Source: Rhodococcus sp. IEGM 1379
Lineage (GTDB): Bacteria > Actinomycetota > Actinomycetes > Mycobacteriales > Mycobacteriaceae
Assembly (NCBI RefSeq): GCF_030056815.1
Contig: NZ_JASHKR010000011.1
Coordinates: forward strand, 1-64,000
Reading direction: 5' to 3'
DNA: 64,000 bases
The notes under the pieces are model-generated. The model saw only the letters and a list, made by a program, of their open reading frames with translations. It was not told where the DNA came from and did no database searches. Below, piece after piece: positions 43,509-52,337 of this stretch (position 1 is its first letter; each line of letters opens with the position of its first letter). Made by a program: the position numbers and the translations under genes.

Positions 43509-44065
43509 GATGCAACTCCAAGTCGTGCAGGTAGTTTCGGTGCCTCGACGGGAGTGGGGTGTGGCGCGTGCGAGGTGGCGGCGGTGATGGTCGCCCGGGC
43601 TGTATCCGCGACTTGGGCGGTGATGATGGCGGTGAACGCGGCGGTGACGGCTTCGACGCCGGAGATATCGAGTCCGTGGCAGTGGTCGAGTCCGTCGCTG
43701 ATCAGCTCGCGTACCGCAGTCAGCGCTTCCCAGTGGCCGCTGTCGTGAGGTGAGTGCATGGCAAGCAGATCGATGGTGGGTTGTTGCTCTGCCGCCCACA
43801 GCTCACGCAGGTTGAGCGGATGGATCGCGTTGGCAGTGAGTCGGCACAACCGGGCCACCGGCGCACAGACGTGATGGAGTCCGTCGACGACCGCGGTCAT
43901 TCCCCACTGCGGGTGGGTGAGGAGATCAGCCAGCCACATCCACCGCTCGGAAGACAGGCCAGTCGATGCTGGGGAGGGGAGTGCCCCTGCGCTCAACCCG
44001 AAGATGGTCTCGGGGAGAGGTCGGTTTCCGTCTTTCAGCTCGAAGAGCAGTCGGTCTGTACTCAT
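43505..44065 (-). CDS. Plasmid protein, unknown function
   Basis: The 186-residue protein begins MSTDRLLFELKDGNRPLPET and has a mostly helical body (VTAAFTAIITAQVADTARAT). No signal peptide or catalytic motif is seen. It overlaps its neighbours by 4 bp on both sides, so it is translated together with them. No function is claimed. Confidence 0.7.
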   Translation of the reverse strand: MSTDRLLFELKDGNRPLPETIFGLSAGALPSPASTGLSSERWMWLADLLTHPQWGMTAVVDGLHHVCAPVARLCRLTANAIHPLNLRELWAAEQQPTIDLLAMHSPHDSGHWEALTAVRELISDGLDHCHGLDISGVEAVTAAFTAIITAQVADTARATITAATSHAPHPTPVEAPKLPARLGVAS

Positions 44066-44520
44066 GTCGGGGAGTCCAATCGGATGACACCGAGCGGGGA
44101 AGGTGGCGTAGTCGTTCGATGCCAGCCGAATTCAACGCAAGGAAGATGAATGGGTGCGGGGACCGCGGTTTGGGACGGGGTGACTGTCAGAGGGCCATGA
44201 GCCTCGATCAGGTCGCGAGCATGCAGAACCGCCCGCGAGTCGACGTCAATCAAGCCATGGACGTCGGGGGAATCATCTACATGAGCGCTGGTGCGGACGA
44301 AGGACCGCCGGCTGCGGAGTCGCCCGGCAACTTCGACGAGCAGCCACAATCGGCGGTAGCAATCCCGAACCGGCAGATGCCCTTTCGAATCCACAAGTAC
44401 TCCGTAGACGGTCCACGCTGAATCGAACGTGTGCAGAACCAGGGGAGTTGGCTCGTCCAATCCCTGAGTGTTGTCGCGTTCCGTCATCAAGTGATCGAGC
44501 AACCCCGGCGGCGGGGTCAT
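44062..44520 (-). CDS. Plasmid protein, unknown function
   Basis: The 152-residue protein reads LDEPTPLVLHTFDSAWTVYG, LPVRDCYRRLWLLVEVAGRL and LIDVDSRAVLHARDLIEAHG. It is soluble in character. No family is recognised. It overlaps the WhiB-like gene upstream and the next gene downstream by 4 bp. Confidence 0.7.
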   Translation of the reverse strand: MTPPPGLLDHLMTERDNTQGLDEPTPLVLHTFDSAWTVYGVLVDSKGHLPVRDCYRRLWLLVEVAGRLRSRRSFVRTSAHVDDSPDVHGLIDVDSRAVLHARDLIEAHGPLTVTPSQTAVPAPIHLPCVEFGWHRTTTPPSPLGVIRLDSPT

Positions 44521-44825
44521 GCCGCCGTCCCACGGCGCGAACCACGGTGCCCATCGACGCGCCGATAATACGACCGCAACGCCTCATCAGAGGCAATCGG
44601 CCGGCCACGATGACTGAACGCAACACCCGCCCACATCATCGACCGCGGCGGAGTCCCCGCATCAACCATCTCGGACAGTTCTTCCCGGCAGTCCGCCAAA
44701 CGTGAACACCGGAAGCATTCCGCTCGCGCATCCAGCCCGGCGCGATACGAACCCTCATCCAGATCCCATGACTGCGGATCGACCGCACACGCCAACACCG
44801 TTGCCGGCGGAATCGCGCCCTTCAC
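44517..44825 (-). CDS. WhiB-like Fe-S protein, small
   Basis: GTG 44825 overlaps the previous stop (GTGA) and gives 102 residues. Cysteines are spaced as in WhiB proteins: C13, then C37-x2-C40-x5-C46 (ECFRCSRLADC). A Trp/Gly turn, PRSMMWAGVAFSHRGRP, follows, where WhiB has its GVWGG turn. The basic tail (RRVDGHRGSRRG) suits DNA binding. Such proteins carry a 4Fe-4S cluster and regulate transcription or sense redox state. It lies directly behind a second WhiB-like gene. Confidence 0.75.
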   Translation of the reverse strand: MKGAIPPATVLACAVDPQSWDLDEGSYRAGLDARAECFRCSRLADCREELSEMVDAGTPPRSMMWAGVAFSHRGRPIASDEALRSYYRRVDGHRGSRRGTAA

Positions 44826-45514
44826 GCCGCCGCCCGCGAACGTGGGTGGGAGACGGTCGTCAACGACGCGTACAGCTCCAACCGATCCCGATCGATGACA
44901 TTGCCGTGATTGTCGTACGCGTTGCCTGCCAATACCATTCGCCGCGGACCATCTCCGTGCTTGATCGCAGAATCGGCATCTGACCTGCACTGCGCCAGCA
45001 GCGGGCAAGCTTCACACGAGGTGATCGCCCGCCGCCACTGCGCGGCGGTGCGGCCGTCCATCTCCCACGATCGCGCCTTACCCGCGCACAAACCCTTACC
45101 CCGCTCGGCGCCGACGATCGGCACCACACCTCGAACCTCCAGCTCCCGTCGGACAGCCCGCAACGTCGGGCATAATTCGCAGTCCGTGGTGAACACGAAT
45201 CCACACCGAGCGCATCGACCCACCCGATCCTGATGATGCGCACCGGCAATCCGAAGTAAATCGATCGTGTCGCGATCAAACAGCTGAACCCGGCGGGCCC
45301 ACTTGCCGTCACGACGTGACAACTCGTGCAACGCGATCGCTGCATCCGGGCACAACGGAGCGCGCTCCGAAACCCTGAAACCGCATGCATCGCAACGCCC
45401 GTCGACTGAAACATGCTGAGCTGCGATCCGACGAAACGCAAGCGTCGAAAGTGGCGGTGCCAGCGTTGCACCGGATCTCTCGCTGACACCTGGAGGGTCA
45501 ACTAAGATAGACAT
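44822..45514 (-). CDS. Zinc-ribbon protein with C-terminal WhiB-like domain
   Basis: ATG 45514 after AAAGGATT gives 230 residues. Paired Cys occur in GRCDACGFRVSERAPLC and again in GRCARCGFVFTTDCELC, two zinc-ribbon-like modules of a repeat. The C-terminus has the WhiB pattern: a first Cys in KGLCAGKARSWEMDG, then CEACPLLAQC, then PRRMVLAGNAYDNHG. A protein combining these modules is unusual. It heads the five-gene operon and is divergent from the double-HTH gene at 45750, so it may regulate the element. Confidence 0.7.
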   Translation of the reverse strand: MSILVDPPGVSERSGATLAPPLSTLAFRRIAAQHVSVDGRCDACGFRVSERAPLCPDAAIALHELSRRDGKWARRVQLFDRDTIDLLRIAGAHHQDRVGRCARCGFVFTTDCELCPTLRAVRRELEVRGVVPIVGAERGKGLCAGKARSWEMDGRTAAQWRRAITSCEACPLLAQCRSDADSAIKHGDGPRRMVLAGNAYDNHGNVIDRDRLELYASLTTVSHPRSRAAA

Positions 45515-45749
45515 CGCAGAATCCTTTCTGCATCGGAAGAAATGCTGGACGGGTGGCAACCCGTTCGGTCTCAGTCCCTCGGCCGTTCGTCGCGGCCGGG
45601 GGACTTCATTTATGTCGTAGAGGCTTACGCCTCCGTGATCAGCGTCTCGAAAGTTCGGACACTGTCGTCTCCTTCCGCCAAAACGTACCTTCTAAAACAA
45701 ACCATATAAAACATGTCTTGTGTGCATACCCTAGTAAGGAGGCGGCAAA

Positions 45750-46235
45750 GTGTCTAGAGATGAGGACAAGATGGGTAGGGCTCTGTCTGTGAGCCGACGA
45801 GTTATGCGGGGATTTCGCCCCGACAACCTTGCTGCTGCGCGGCGATCGACAGGCATTTCTCGGGCCGAACTCGCTCGCCAAGCTGATATCGGCGGGACGA
45901 CGATTACTCGATGGGAGCGGGACGACGCATCTCCACAGGTCGACCTTTTGGCGCGTGTCGTGAAGGTTCTCGGTATAGAGATTTCCGACGTCGTCCAAGT
46001 GCCTGTTGCCGACAGGTTTCCAGGAGACTGGCGCGTATTGCGGGGGCTCACTCAGCCGCAGTTGGGTGCCGCAGCCGGCACCTCCACTCAAATGGTTGGC
46101 AGCGTCGAGCGGGGAGAAATTCCGCTTTCCGATGCGATGGCGAAAAAGCTGTCCGGCGCGTTGGGTATCTCCGAAGCTGAGCTGCGAGCTAGTTACGAGC
46201 GTGCTCGATCTCGTCCTCCTGGGGAGCGTGCATGA
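45750..46235 (+). CDS. Regulator with two XRE-type helix-turn-helix domains
   Basis: The 161-residue protein has one HTH at about residues 24-75 (FRPDNLAAARRSTGISRAEL, ARQADIGGTTITRWERDD) and a second at about 93-147 (RVLRGLTQPQLGAAAGTSTQ, MVGSVERGEIPLSD). A lone pair of XRE domains suggests a phage- or plasmid-type repressor. It is divergent from the WhiB-like operon across 236 bp and probably controls that promoter, itself or both. Confidence 0.85.
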   Translation: MSRDEDKMGRALSVSRRVMRGFRPDNLAAARRSTGISRAELARQADIGGTTITRWERDDASPQVDLLARVVKVLGIEISDVVQVPVADRFPGDWRVLRGLTQPQLGAAAGTSTQMVGSVERGEIPLSDAMAKKLSGALGISEAELRASYERARSRPPGERA

Positions 46236-46385
46236 CCCATGCTCTTCGAGCTTTGGAATGCAAATCGGGCTTTGTTGTAACGTCGCGGGCGGGTCGAGGC
46301 GATACCTCGTTTGGCGGGCCACATTTTGCTCAAAAGCATGATCGTGGTTGTGTGACACGGTCATCAGCTGGCTCCTTTGGGTATC

Positions 46386-46421
46386 CGAAAGCAGACCCAC
46401 GTTTGTGGGCCTTCTGCTTCC
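46386..46421 (+). terminator. Hairpin after the double-HTH gene
   Basis: GAAAGCAGACCCAC and GTGGGCCTTCTGCTTC pair with one bulge around the loop GTTT, about 150 bp past the regulator stop. The remaining 46236-46620 shows no supported gene. Confidence 0.5.
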
Positions 46422-46620
46422 GGGCAGGAATCGCTCACCGGCCGGCGCAACGGGGATGCAGCCCCGTTCTAAGTCGCAGTCTAGCAATCAAATGTTTCCA
46501 AGATGCAAGTCGAATATCGGCGAAATGTCCTGAAAATAACTATGATTCGCTTCTCGAAGCGTAGTTCGTACAGTTGCCCCGAGGAAGGTGAACTGCGACT
46601 CGGTCACTATGCTGTGATCT

Positions 46621-47574
46621 ATGGCTATTCGGGGGATGTGGCTAGCTGTCGACATAATCGGCACACAGCTCAACGGGAAAGTATTCATTCATTCAGCTGC
46701 AGGGGAACGCGTGGCGCGGCCTTGGGATCGCTGTGCAACAACGCTTGGATTCGATCGGTCCGGTGAGGCAGTCGTCGATGCGGTGGTCGGGGCACTCCTG
46801 GATGGCAAACAGGTCCCGAAGGTTGACGGGCTTATCGTAGAAAGCCACCAGATCGACGCATCCGACGGAACTCCAGTCGCCTTGATCGTGTGGATCGGCG
46901 ACCGTGAACCGGATCCTCGCCCGACGTACAACGTGTGGGTTCTCGACATGACCGCAATGACCACGCGCACAAGTGGTGACGACCCGTCCATGATTGGAGA
47001 CGGGCGAGAAGCAAACGAGGAACGTCACGTCCAGCATCTCTTCACCTGGCTCAACCCGGAAGACGCCTGGGGCATGGTTGGCGGCTACTACGACGCACTG
47101 ACGGGCGAAGACGGACTGCTCATCCAGAGTTATTGGAGCCTGCGTCCCGCTGGTACCGAGTGGGTCCACATGTGGTCATCCTGCCGACTGCGTGTCACCG
47201 GCGACGGCAATCAGCGCACCCTCTACGGACTCACCCTTCGACTGGCCGAACGCGAACTCGAATCCAACATCGCGTCGCTGATCCGATTCGGTAACGCGAC
47301 ACTGATGCTCGTGGAAGCTCGACACAGGATTCCACTGACCACTGTCGGCAAGCACGCACCACTCGGTGAATCCAAGGTCGCCCAGGTGCTCGATCAAATC
47401 GACCTCGAACAGCTGGCGAATCCCGACGATCCCGAGAATGGTGGGCAGAGGCTACTGATCGATGGCGAGCCATTCATCGCATCGACCTTCAAGCTGCATT
47501 CCGCCAGAGAAAAGGAAAAGCACGGCGATCCCGTCGCGATCATCCTTCTCGTAGAAGAGAACGTGGCCGTCTGA
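46621..47574 (+). CDS. Soluble protein of unknown function, sensor-like
   Basis: The 317-residue protein has an N-terminal part with WLAVDIIGTQLNGKVFIHSA, a middle with FTWLNPEDAWGMVGGYYDAL and YWSLRPAGTEWVHMWSSCRL, and a C-terminal beta-rich part (VAIILLVEENVAV). The middle resembles PAS/GAF-like sensory folds known in actinobacterial DUF proteins, but I cannot name the family with confidence. There are no membrane segments. It is followed 57 bp later by a FabG-like reductase in the same direction, so the two are probably cotranscribed. Confidence 0.65.
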   Translation: MAIRGMWLAVDIIGTQLNGKVFIHSAAGERVARPWDRCATTLGFDRSGEAVVDAVVGALLDGKQVPKVDGLIVESHQIDASDGTPVALIVWIGDREPDPRPTYNVWVLDMTAMTTRTSGDDPSMIGDGREANEERHVQHLFTWLNPEDAWGMVGGYYDALTGEDGLLIQSYWSLRPAGTEWVHMWSSCRLRVTGDGNQRTLYGLTLRLAERELESNIASLIRFGNATLMLVEARHRIPLTTVGKHAPLGESKVAQVLDQIDLEQLANPDDPENGGQRLLIDGEPFIASTFKLHSAREKEKHGDPVAIILLVEENVAV

Positions 47575-47631
47575 CCTGTCGCCACCACTGTTGAAATCTG
47601 TATTCATGCAAGACTTTTGGAGGTTATACCC

Positions 47632-48330
47632 GTGCGCGTTCTAGTTACCGGAGCCAACCGAGGAATCGGTGCAGCCATCGCCAGTTACCTTGTCGCCGAA
47701 GGCCACACTGTCTGGGGCACACACCGCGGGGCGTCGGTACCCGATGGCGTTCACGGCGTCGAATGCGACGTCACAGACGACGAATCGGTCGATCGGGCAT
47801 TCACCCACGTCGAGACCGAAGATGGCCCTGTCGAAGCATTAATCGCCAACGCCGGCATCACCAACGACACGCTGATCATGCGCATGACCACCGAACAGTT
47901 CACCGGTGTCGTCGACACTAACCTCACCGGGGTGTTCCGTGTCGTCAAACGCGCAACCCGCAACATGCTCAAGCATCGCGCCGGCCGCATCGTGATCATC
48001 GGCTCGGCCAGCGGAATGTCGGGAATGCCCGGTCAGGTCAACTACACCGCAGCAAAAGCCGGCGTTATCGGCCTCGCACGATCGGTGGCCCGCGAACTTG
48101 GCTCGCGCGGCATTACTTCCAATGTCATCGCACCCGGATTCACAGAAACGGACATGGCAGCAGCAGTCAGCGACAAAGTCGTCGAAACGGCTCTCTCCCA
48201 CATCCCTCTCGGACGCTTCGGTAAGCCGGAAGAGATTGCGGCCACTGCCGCGTTCCTGCTCAGCCCAGGCGCCGGCTACATCACGGGCACCGTCATCAAT
48301 GTCGACGGCGGAATCGGAATGGGTCACTAA
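47632..48330 (+). CDS. FabG-like 3-oxoacyl-ACP reductase / SDR
   Basis: GTG 47632, eight bases after GGAGG, gives 232 residues; a TTG 15 bases earlier is possible but lies in the ribosome site. Motifs are VRVLVTGANRGIGAAIASYL, NAGIT, IIGSASGMSGMPGQVNYTAA with the Ser/Tyr/Lys catalytic set, and ITGTVINVDGGIGMGH. It is closer in plan to FabG/MabA, the fatty-acid or mycolate synthesis reductase, than to the other SDRs in the window. A lipid reductase in a conjugative backbone is unusual. Confidence 0.85.
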   Translation: MRVLVTGANRGIGAAIASYLVAEGHTVWGTHRGASVPDGVHGVECDVTDDESVDRAFTHVETEDGPVEALIANAGITNDTLIMRMTTEQFTGVVDTNLTGVFRVVKRATRNMLKHRAGRIVIIGSASGMSGMPGQVNYTAAKAGVIGLARSVARELGSRGITSNVIAPGFTETDMAAAVSDKVVETALSHIPLGRFGKPEEIAATAAFLLSPGAGYITGTVINVDGGIGMGH

Positions 48331-48350
48331 CCAACCTCCACCCATCACCA

Positions 48351-48385
48351 AAATGCCCGCCCCATCGATCTGGGGGCGGGCATTT
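48351..48385 (+). terminator. Terminator after the FabG-like gene
   Basis: AAATGCCCGCCCC and its exact complement form a 13-bp stem with a 9-base loop, 20 bp past the stop. The AAA/TTT ends make it work in both directions. The conjugation operon converges from the other side. Confidence 0.8.
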
Positions 48386-48552
48386 GGCATCTGAGCGTAT
48401 CGATCAGTCACTGGCGAAAGAAGATTGCCCGTGACCTGCGTAGACGACACGTCCCCCCAGCGCGGTAAAACGCATCTGACCTGTTTCCCGCCGACCGTCC
48501 CCGCACGGGGACTTTCAGAAGGGGGCCATAGGCCGCGCGGCGAAGCGGTCCT

Positions 48553-49182
48553 TTACCTCGCCTGCTGCACCTGCTCCAGCGCGGCTTTGGCTTCCGGCAG
48601 GCTCGCGGTGTACTTGGTGACCACGGTGTCTCTGTTCGTACTTGTGCGCGAGAACACTCTGTTGCCGGGGTCGTAGCCGCGTGGATCTGCGAACTGGACG
48701 GCGACTGCGAACTCGACCGGATCATCGCGGGTTTCGGGCGGCACCGTCGCCGCGACATCCATGAAGTGCTCCGCGGCAGCCTCTGTCGCTTGGTTGCTTT
48801 CTGCGCCACCGGGATAGCTGGATTGCCAACCGAACACGTCGACCGTCCTTCGCTTCCCTGACGCGCCGCCGCTGTTGCCGGCGTACCAGCCGCTCTCGGC
48901 TTCTGCGGCAGCGAGCGTGCCAAGCACCATTGTCTCGTCGCCGCCTCTCTCCGTGACAATTCTGACGATCGATTCGACGGTGTAGTAGCGGCGCACGTCG
49001 ACGGCGTCGTTGACGTCGATGGCAGGAACCTGTTGCGCGATAGAGGTAGTTTCAGGCCGCGGACTGGCATCGCCACCAGCAGTGTCGGTTCCACACGCGG
49101 TCAAGCCGGCTACGAGCGCGGCCGACGCCACGACGATGCCGATCATGCGGGCGCCTGCGGTAGCCCTTGCGGTGCGCTTCAT
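48553..49182 (-). CDS. Lytic-enzyme-like lipoprotein of the transfer operon
   Basis: ATG 49182 after GGAGGGG gives 209 residues. The lipobox is GLTACG. The domain has ETMVLGTLAAAEAESGWYAG, VDVFGWQSSYPG and FMDVAATVPPETRDDPVEFA with VAVQFADPRGYDPG. This pattern resembles lysozyme-like (goose-type) domains seen with conjugation genes, in which the Glu of AEAESGW would be catalytic. It would locally open the cell wall. The gene is the last of the leftward transfer operon. Confidence 0.6.
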   Translation of the reverse strand: MKRTARATAGARMIGIVVASAALVAGLTACGTDTAGGDASPRPETTSIAQQVPAIDVNDAVDVRRYYTVESIVRIVTERGGDETMVLGTLAAAEAESGWYAGNSGGASGKRRTVDVFGWQSSYPGGAESNQATEAAAEHFMDVAATVPPETRDDPVEFAVAVQFADPRGYDPGNRVFSRTSTNRDTVVTKYTASLPEAKAALEQVQQAR

Positions 49183-49337
49183 CTGTGTTCCCCTCCGATG
49201 GTGAGTTGCCGGTGTCTGTGCGTCCGGTAACTCTGAAACCATGTGTGCCTGTGCGATGTTCGGCGCTTCGGTCTTGGATATGAACTTACTCGATCGACGA
49301 GAACCGGCTCTTGGTGCGTTGGTCGCGGGTGTGTCGA

Positions 49338-49915
49338 TCAGTACCGGATGCTGTCGATGAGCCACTGGCCGCCGCGTTTGGTGAGCGTGACCCACACGGT
49401 GGTGTCCGGTGTGACCGTTGTGGTCTCGTCGCCGGCTATTGCCGTCTGATGGATGCTGGCCACGCGGTGAATGAGTGTGCCCGCGTCGGGTGGGCAGCCT
49501 GAGCATCCGACGCTTACGTCGGCAACGACTTTCGCGTTGTCCGACGCCCACTGCCCCCATTGCGCACCGGGGCCGCGTTCGGTGTGGACGTCGACGAGCA
49601 GCGATGTGGCAAGTGAGTCGGTGAACCAATTGCGTGCGCGTGCATAGGCATCGGTGGGGCTGCGATCGGTAGCCAGATACCACGTGAACGCGATGGAGAG
49701 TGCCTGACGCACAGTGTCTTCCGCTGCATCAGTATCCGGGTTCGACGGGACGTCAACAGCTGTCGACGATGTCGGTTTGGCGGCCGGCATCGCCGTTGCT
49801 TGGACGAGTGTCGCGGTGCCGGCGTCCTCGTTGCCGAAGTCGGAAAAGTAGAGCACTACCCGGCCGCGATCGCGACGACGAGCGCGAGCAGAACGAGCTT
49901 GCGTGCATTGCTCAC
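49338..49915 (-). pseudogene. Membrane-anchored transfer protein (TcpC-like part), apparent frameshift
   Basis: Read from GTG 49915, overlapping the previous stop (GTGA), the frame gives VSNARKLVLLALVVAIAAG and then TAG. One base off, the frame VVLYFSDFGNEDAGTATL runs to 49338, with AFTWYLATDRSPTDAYARAR and TTVWVTLTKRGGQWLIDSIR in the tail. Together these make a normal protein: a signal-anchor helix plus an NTF2-like domain as in TcpC/VirB8. One base seems to be missing in the G run near 49857. Without it the product would begin at an internal GTG (49856) with no anchor. Confidence 0.6.
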
Positions 49916-51507
49916 ATGACCCTCCTGGCTTTCATATCGCTCTGCAACGGTGATTGTTTGACGACGTCGCCGGTGGTGGGTGCGTGGATCATCTGACCGC
50001 CGCCGATGGCGACTCCGACGTGGCCGGGACCTGATCCTGACCATCCACCGAACACTAGATCGCCGGCCTGTGCCTGATCGATCGGGATTTCCACGCCGAC
50101 GGTCCATTGCTGCTCCGAGGTGCGCGGCAAGGTGATCTTGTTTCCGCTGCCTTGGTAGATGGCGTAGCTGGTCAGTCCGGAGCAATCGAAGCCGCCGCCG
50201 GTCGTGCCGTTGATATTGCCGCCGCCCCACACGTACGGGGTGCCGAGGTATTGACGTGCTGCGTCGACGACCTGCGAACCGGATGCCGATCCGGGAGAGA
50301 CCACCAATTCGCCGCGCCCGCCGGGTGCTGTGAATTCAGCTTCGTAGGCAAGAACTTTCGCGACGTATGGCTGCGTTTGGGTGGTGTAGTCGCCGCCGCT
50401 GGGCATGCCGCCGGCGTTCTTGACGGAGTATTCGCCGCCGTTGTATCCGGCGATGTAGAGCGATTTCGGATCGCCCGTGACGGATCCGTCGGCGATCCAG
50501 CCGTCGACCTTCTTTGCGATTTCGCAGAAGTATCGACCTTGGGCCATGATCGCGTCTCCGTCGTCGAGGATCGAGATCTTGCCGTTTCCGTCGTCGTCTT
50601 GGCCGTATGCGGCGAACGTGGGGTCCATGAATTGCGTGATGCCCTTAGCGCCGTCTTTGGATTCCAGTCCTCGGACCAACCCGGATTCTGCTTTGGTATC
50701 TGCCGCCAGAAGTGACGGTTTGATCTGCGGGCACAGCGACCCCGCTTGGCGAAACCACGGCTCCATCTCGGGCGGAACGGATCCGGCCTTGAGATCGCCG
50801 CCGCCCGCGACACCGAAGCCGCCGCCGCAATCGATCGAGGACGTCGACGCGGCCAGCTGGATGTTCGGGCTGCCGCCGTCGCCGCCGGCCGGAGATTGTG
50901 CGCCGCCGAGCTTGGTCAGTGGATCGATCGCGAATCCGCCCTGCAACCGTCCACCTTCCCAGTACTCGAAATGCAGGTGAGGGCCGGTGGATCCGCCGGC
51001 GTTGCCGATGTCGGCGATATGGTCGCCGGCCTTGACGTGTTGGCCGGGTGTGATGAGGATTCCGTCGGTGAACATGTGCCCGTAGACCGTGCTCACGGGC
51101 TTGTTGTTGACGAGGGAGTCGATGACGATCCAGTTTTCGAAGCCGACGCCGGGTCCTTCGCCGGAGGAGCCGGCTTTGACTGCGATGCCGTCGAGGGCGG
51201 CGTAGATCGGGGTGCCGATGGGTCCGGCGAAGTCGGTGCCCTTGTGCTCGTATCCCCAACGAGGCCCGAAGCCGGAGGTTTGCGTCGTCGTGCCGACCTT
51301 CGTGGGCTGGGTGATCGGCCCCGATGCCTTCAAATCAGTTTTGCCACTAGGTGATTCACCCTTGTCTCTGCCGCCCTTGTCGCTTTCGCTCGATGAGGTG
51401 CTGCCACAACGGTTCTTGGGGAAGACCGGATCCTGCGCGCATCCGGACAACCCCAGGACAGCGGCGGTGCCGGCGATGAGGATCAGCGCCACCGCGCGGC
51501 GCCTCAC
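49912..51507 (-). CDS. Three-domain peptidoglycan hydrolase: M23 + SLT + NlpC/P60
   Basis: The 531-residue lipoprotein (lipobox LSGC, C23) has three catalytic domains. M23 endopeptidase: H88 and D92 in GYEHKGTDFAG, and HLHF at 177-179. SLT lytic transglycosylase: E274 in TKAESGL, then GAKGITQFMDPT. NlpC/P60: C442 in FDCSGLTSYA, and H496 in GPGHVGVAIG. All key residues are present. It could cut both stem peptides and glycan strands to let the transfer channel through the thick wall. It is coupled by overlaps to both neighbours. Confidence 0.9.
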   Translation of the reverse strand: MRRRAVALILIAGTAAVLGLSGCAQDPVFPKNRCGSTSSSESDKGGRDKGESPSGKTDLKASGPITQPTKVGTTTQTSGFGPRWGYEHKGTDFAGPIGTPIYAALDGIAVKAGSSGEGPGVGFENWIVIDSLVNNKPVSTVYGHMFTDGILITPGQHVKAGDHIADIGNAGGSTGPHLHFEYWEGGRLQGGFAIDPLTKLGGAQSPAGGDGGSPNIQLAASTSSIDCGGGFGVAGGGDLKAGSVPPEMEPWFRQAGSLCPQIKPSLLAADTKAESGLVRGLESKDGAKGITQFMDPTFAAYGQDDDGNGKISILDDGDAIMAQGRYFCEIAKKVDGWIADGSVTGDPKSLYIAGYNGGEYSVKNAGGMPSGGDYTTQTQPYVAKVLAYEAEFTAPGGRGELVVSPGSASGSQVVDAARQYLGTPYVWGGGNINGTTGGGFDCSGLTSYAIYQGSGNKITLPRTSEQQWTVGVEIPIDQAQAGDLVFGGWSGSGPGHVGVAIGGGQMIHAPTTGDVVKQSPLQSDMKARRVM

Positions 51508-52334
51508 AGCGTTCCCGGCAACGGGGTGTCGAGATCAGGAATAGGAATAGGTCCAGGAACCGGGACCGGTGCGGGCTCGATACTTGTGGACGGGTTGGTC
51601 GTTGTCGTTGATGGTGCCTGCGTGGTGGTCGCCGACGCGGCGGCGGAACTGGTTGTCGATTTCGGTGCGGAGGTGGTGGTCTGGGCCTTGGACGTCGGTG
51701 CGCTGGCCAGTGGCGGAACGTCGAGTTTGTCGACCTCACTGAGATCGAGCGTCGGCAACGGCGACTGCACCTGCCAGACCGAACCCTTGTCGGAATCGGT
51801 TGGTTTGAGGGTGATGCGCAGGTTGCCGGTCTGCGTCGGCACGATCACCTGCACCGCACTCTCACCGCCGGTGCCGGCCACGCTTTCACTGCGGGTAGGT
51901 CCGGTGATCGCCACGGCTAACAGCGGACGAGCGTTGACGACAATGACGCCAGGAGCCTCAGCGGTGTGCTTGCCGAGTTTGGTCTTCCATTCACTGTTGG
52001 AGAGCGAACGGTCGACATAGATGTGCGCGTACGCCATCGCCGTTGCCGGGGCGCTCTCGGAGACGGCAGCGACAGACTTCCCGGCGATCGTAGATTCGGT
52101 GACCTCGGTCAACTCGTAGGTGAGATCCCCGGCGACCGCCGCATCGGTGGCTGCTGTCGTCGTGGTGTTCGATGCGGATGCGGTGTGTGCCGTGGTGGGG
52201 CACTGGCCGAATAGTGATCCGGCGACGAACAAGACGGCGAACGCGGAGATGATCGTGATCGTCAGATTGGTGCGTGAGTAGAGCACCCATCGCCGGATCG
52301 GAGCGAGAACGGGATTTGCTGTGTTGGTGGACAT
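51504..52334 (-). CDS. Membrane-anchored transfer protein with Thr/Pro-rich tail
   Basis: The 276-residue protein has a cytoplasmic start, one membrane helix (LTITIISAFAVLFVAGSLFG) and an outside domain (VTESTIAGKSVAAVSESAPA, SVAGTGGESAVQVIVPTQTG). The last 70 residues are Ser/Thr/Pro-rich, a likely wall-spanning linker. The plan fits TcpC/VirB8-like or other channel-supporting proteins of Gram-positive conjugation systems. No precise family is certain. It overlaps the hydrolase gene by 4 bp. Confidence 0.65.
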   Translation of the reverse strand: MSTNTANPVLAPIRRWVLYSRTNLTITIISAFAVLFVAGSLFGQCPTTAHTASASNTTTTAATDAAVAGDLTYELTEVTESTIAGKSVAAVSESAPATAMAYAHIYVDRSLSNSEWKTKLGKHTAEAPGVIVVNARPLLAVAITGPTRSESVAGTGGESAVQVIVPTQTGNLRITLKPTDSDKGSVWQVQSPLPTLDLSEVDKLDVPPLASAPTSKAQTTTSAPKSTTSSAAASATTTQAPSTTTTNPSTSIEPAPVPVPGPIPIPDLDTPLPGTL

Positions 52335-52337
52335 CCG

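Noticed and set aside
49855-49862. Programmed -1 frameshift in the TcpC-like gene
   Set aside because: There is no X-XXY-YYZ slippery heptamer or clear downstream pseudoknot, so mutation or sequencing error is more likely.
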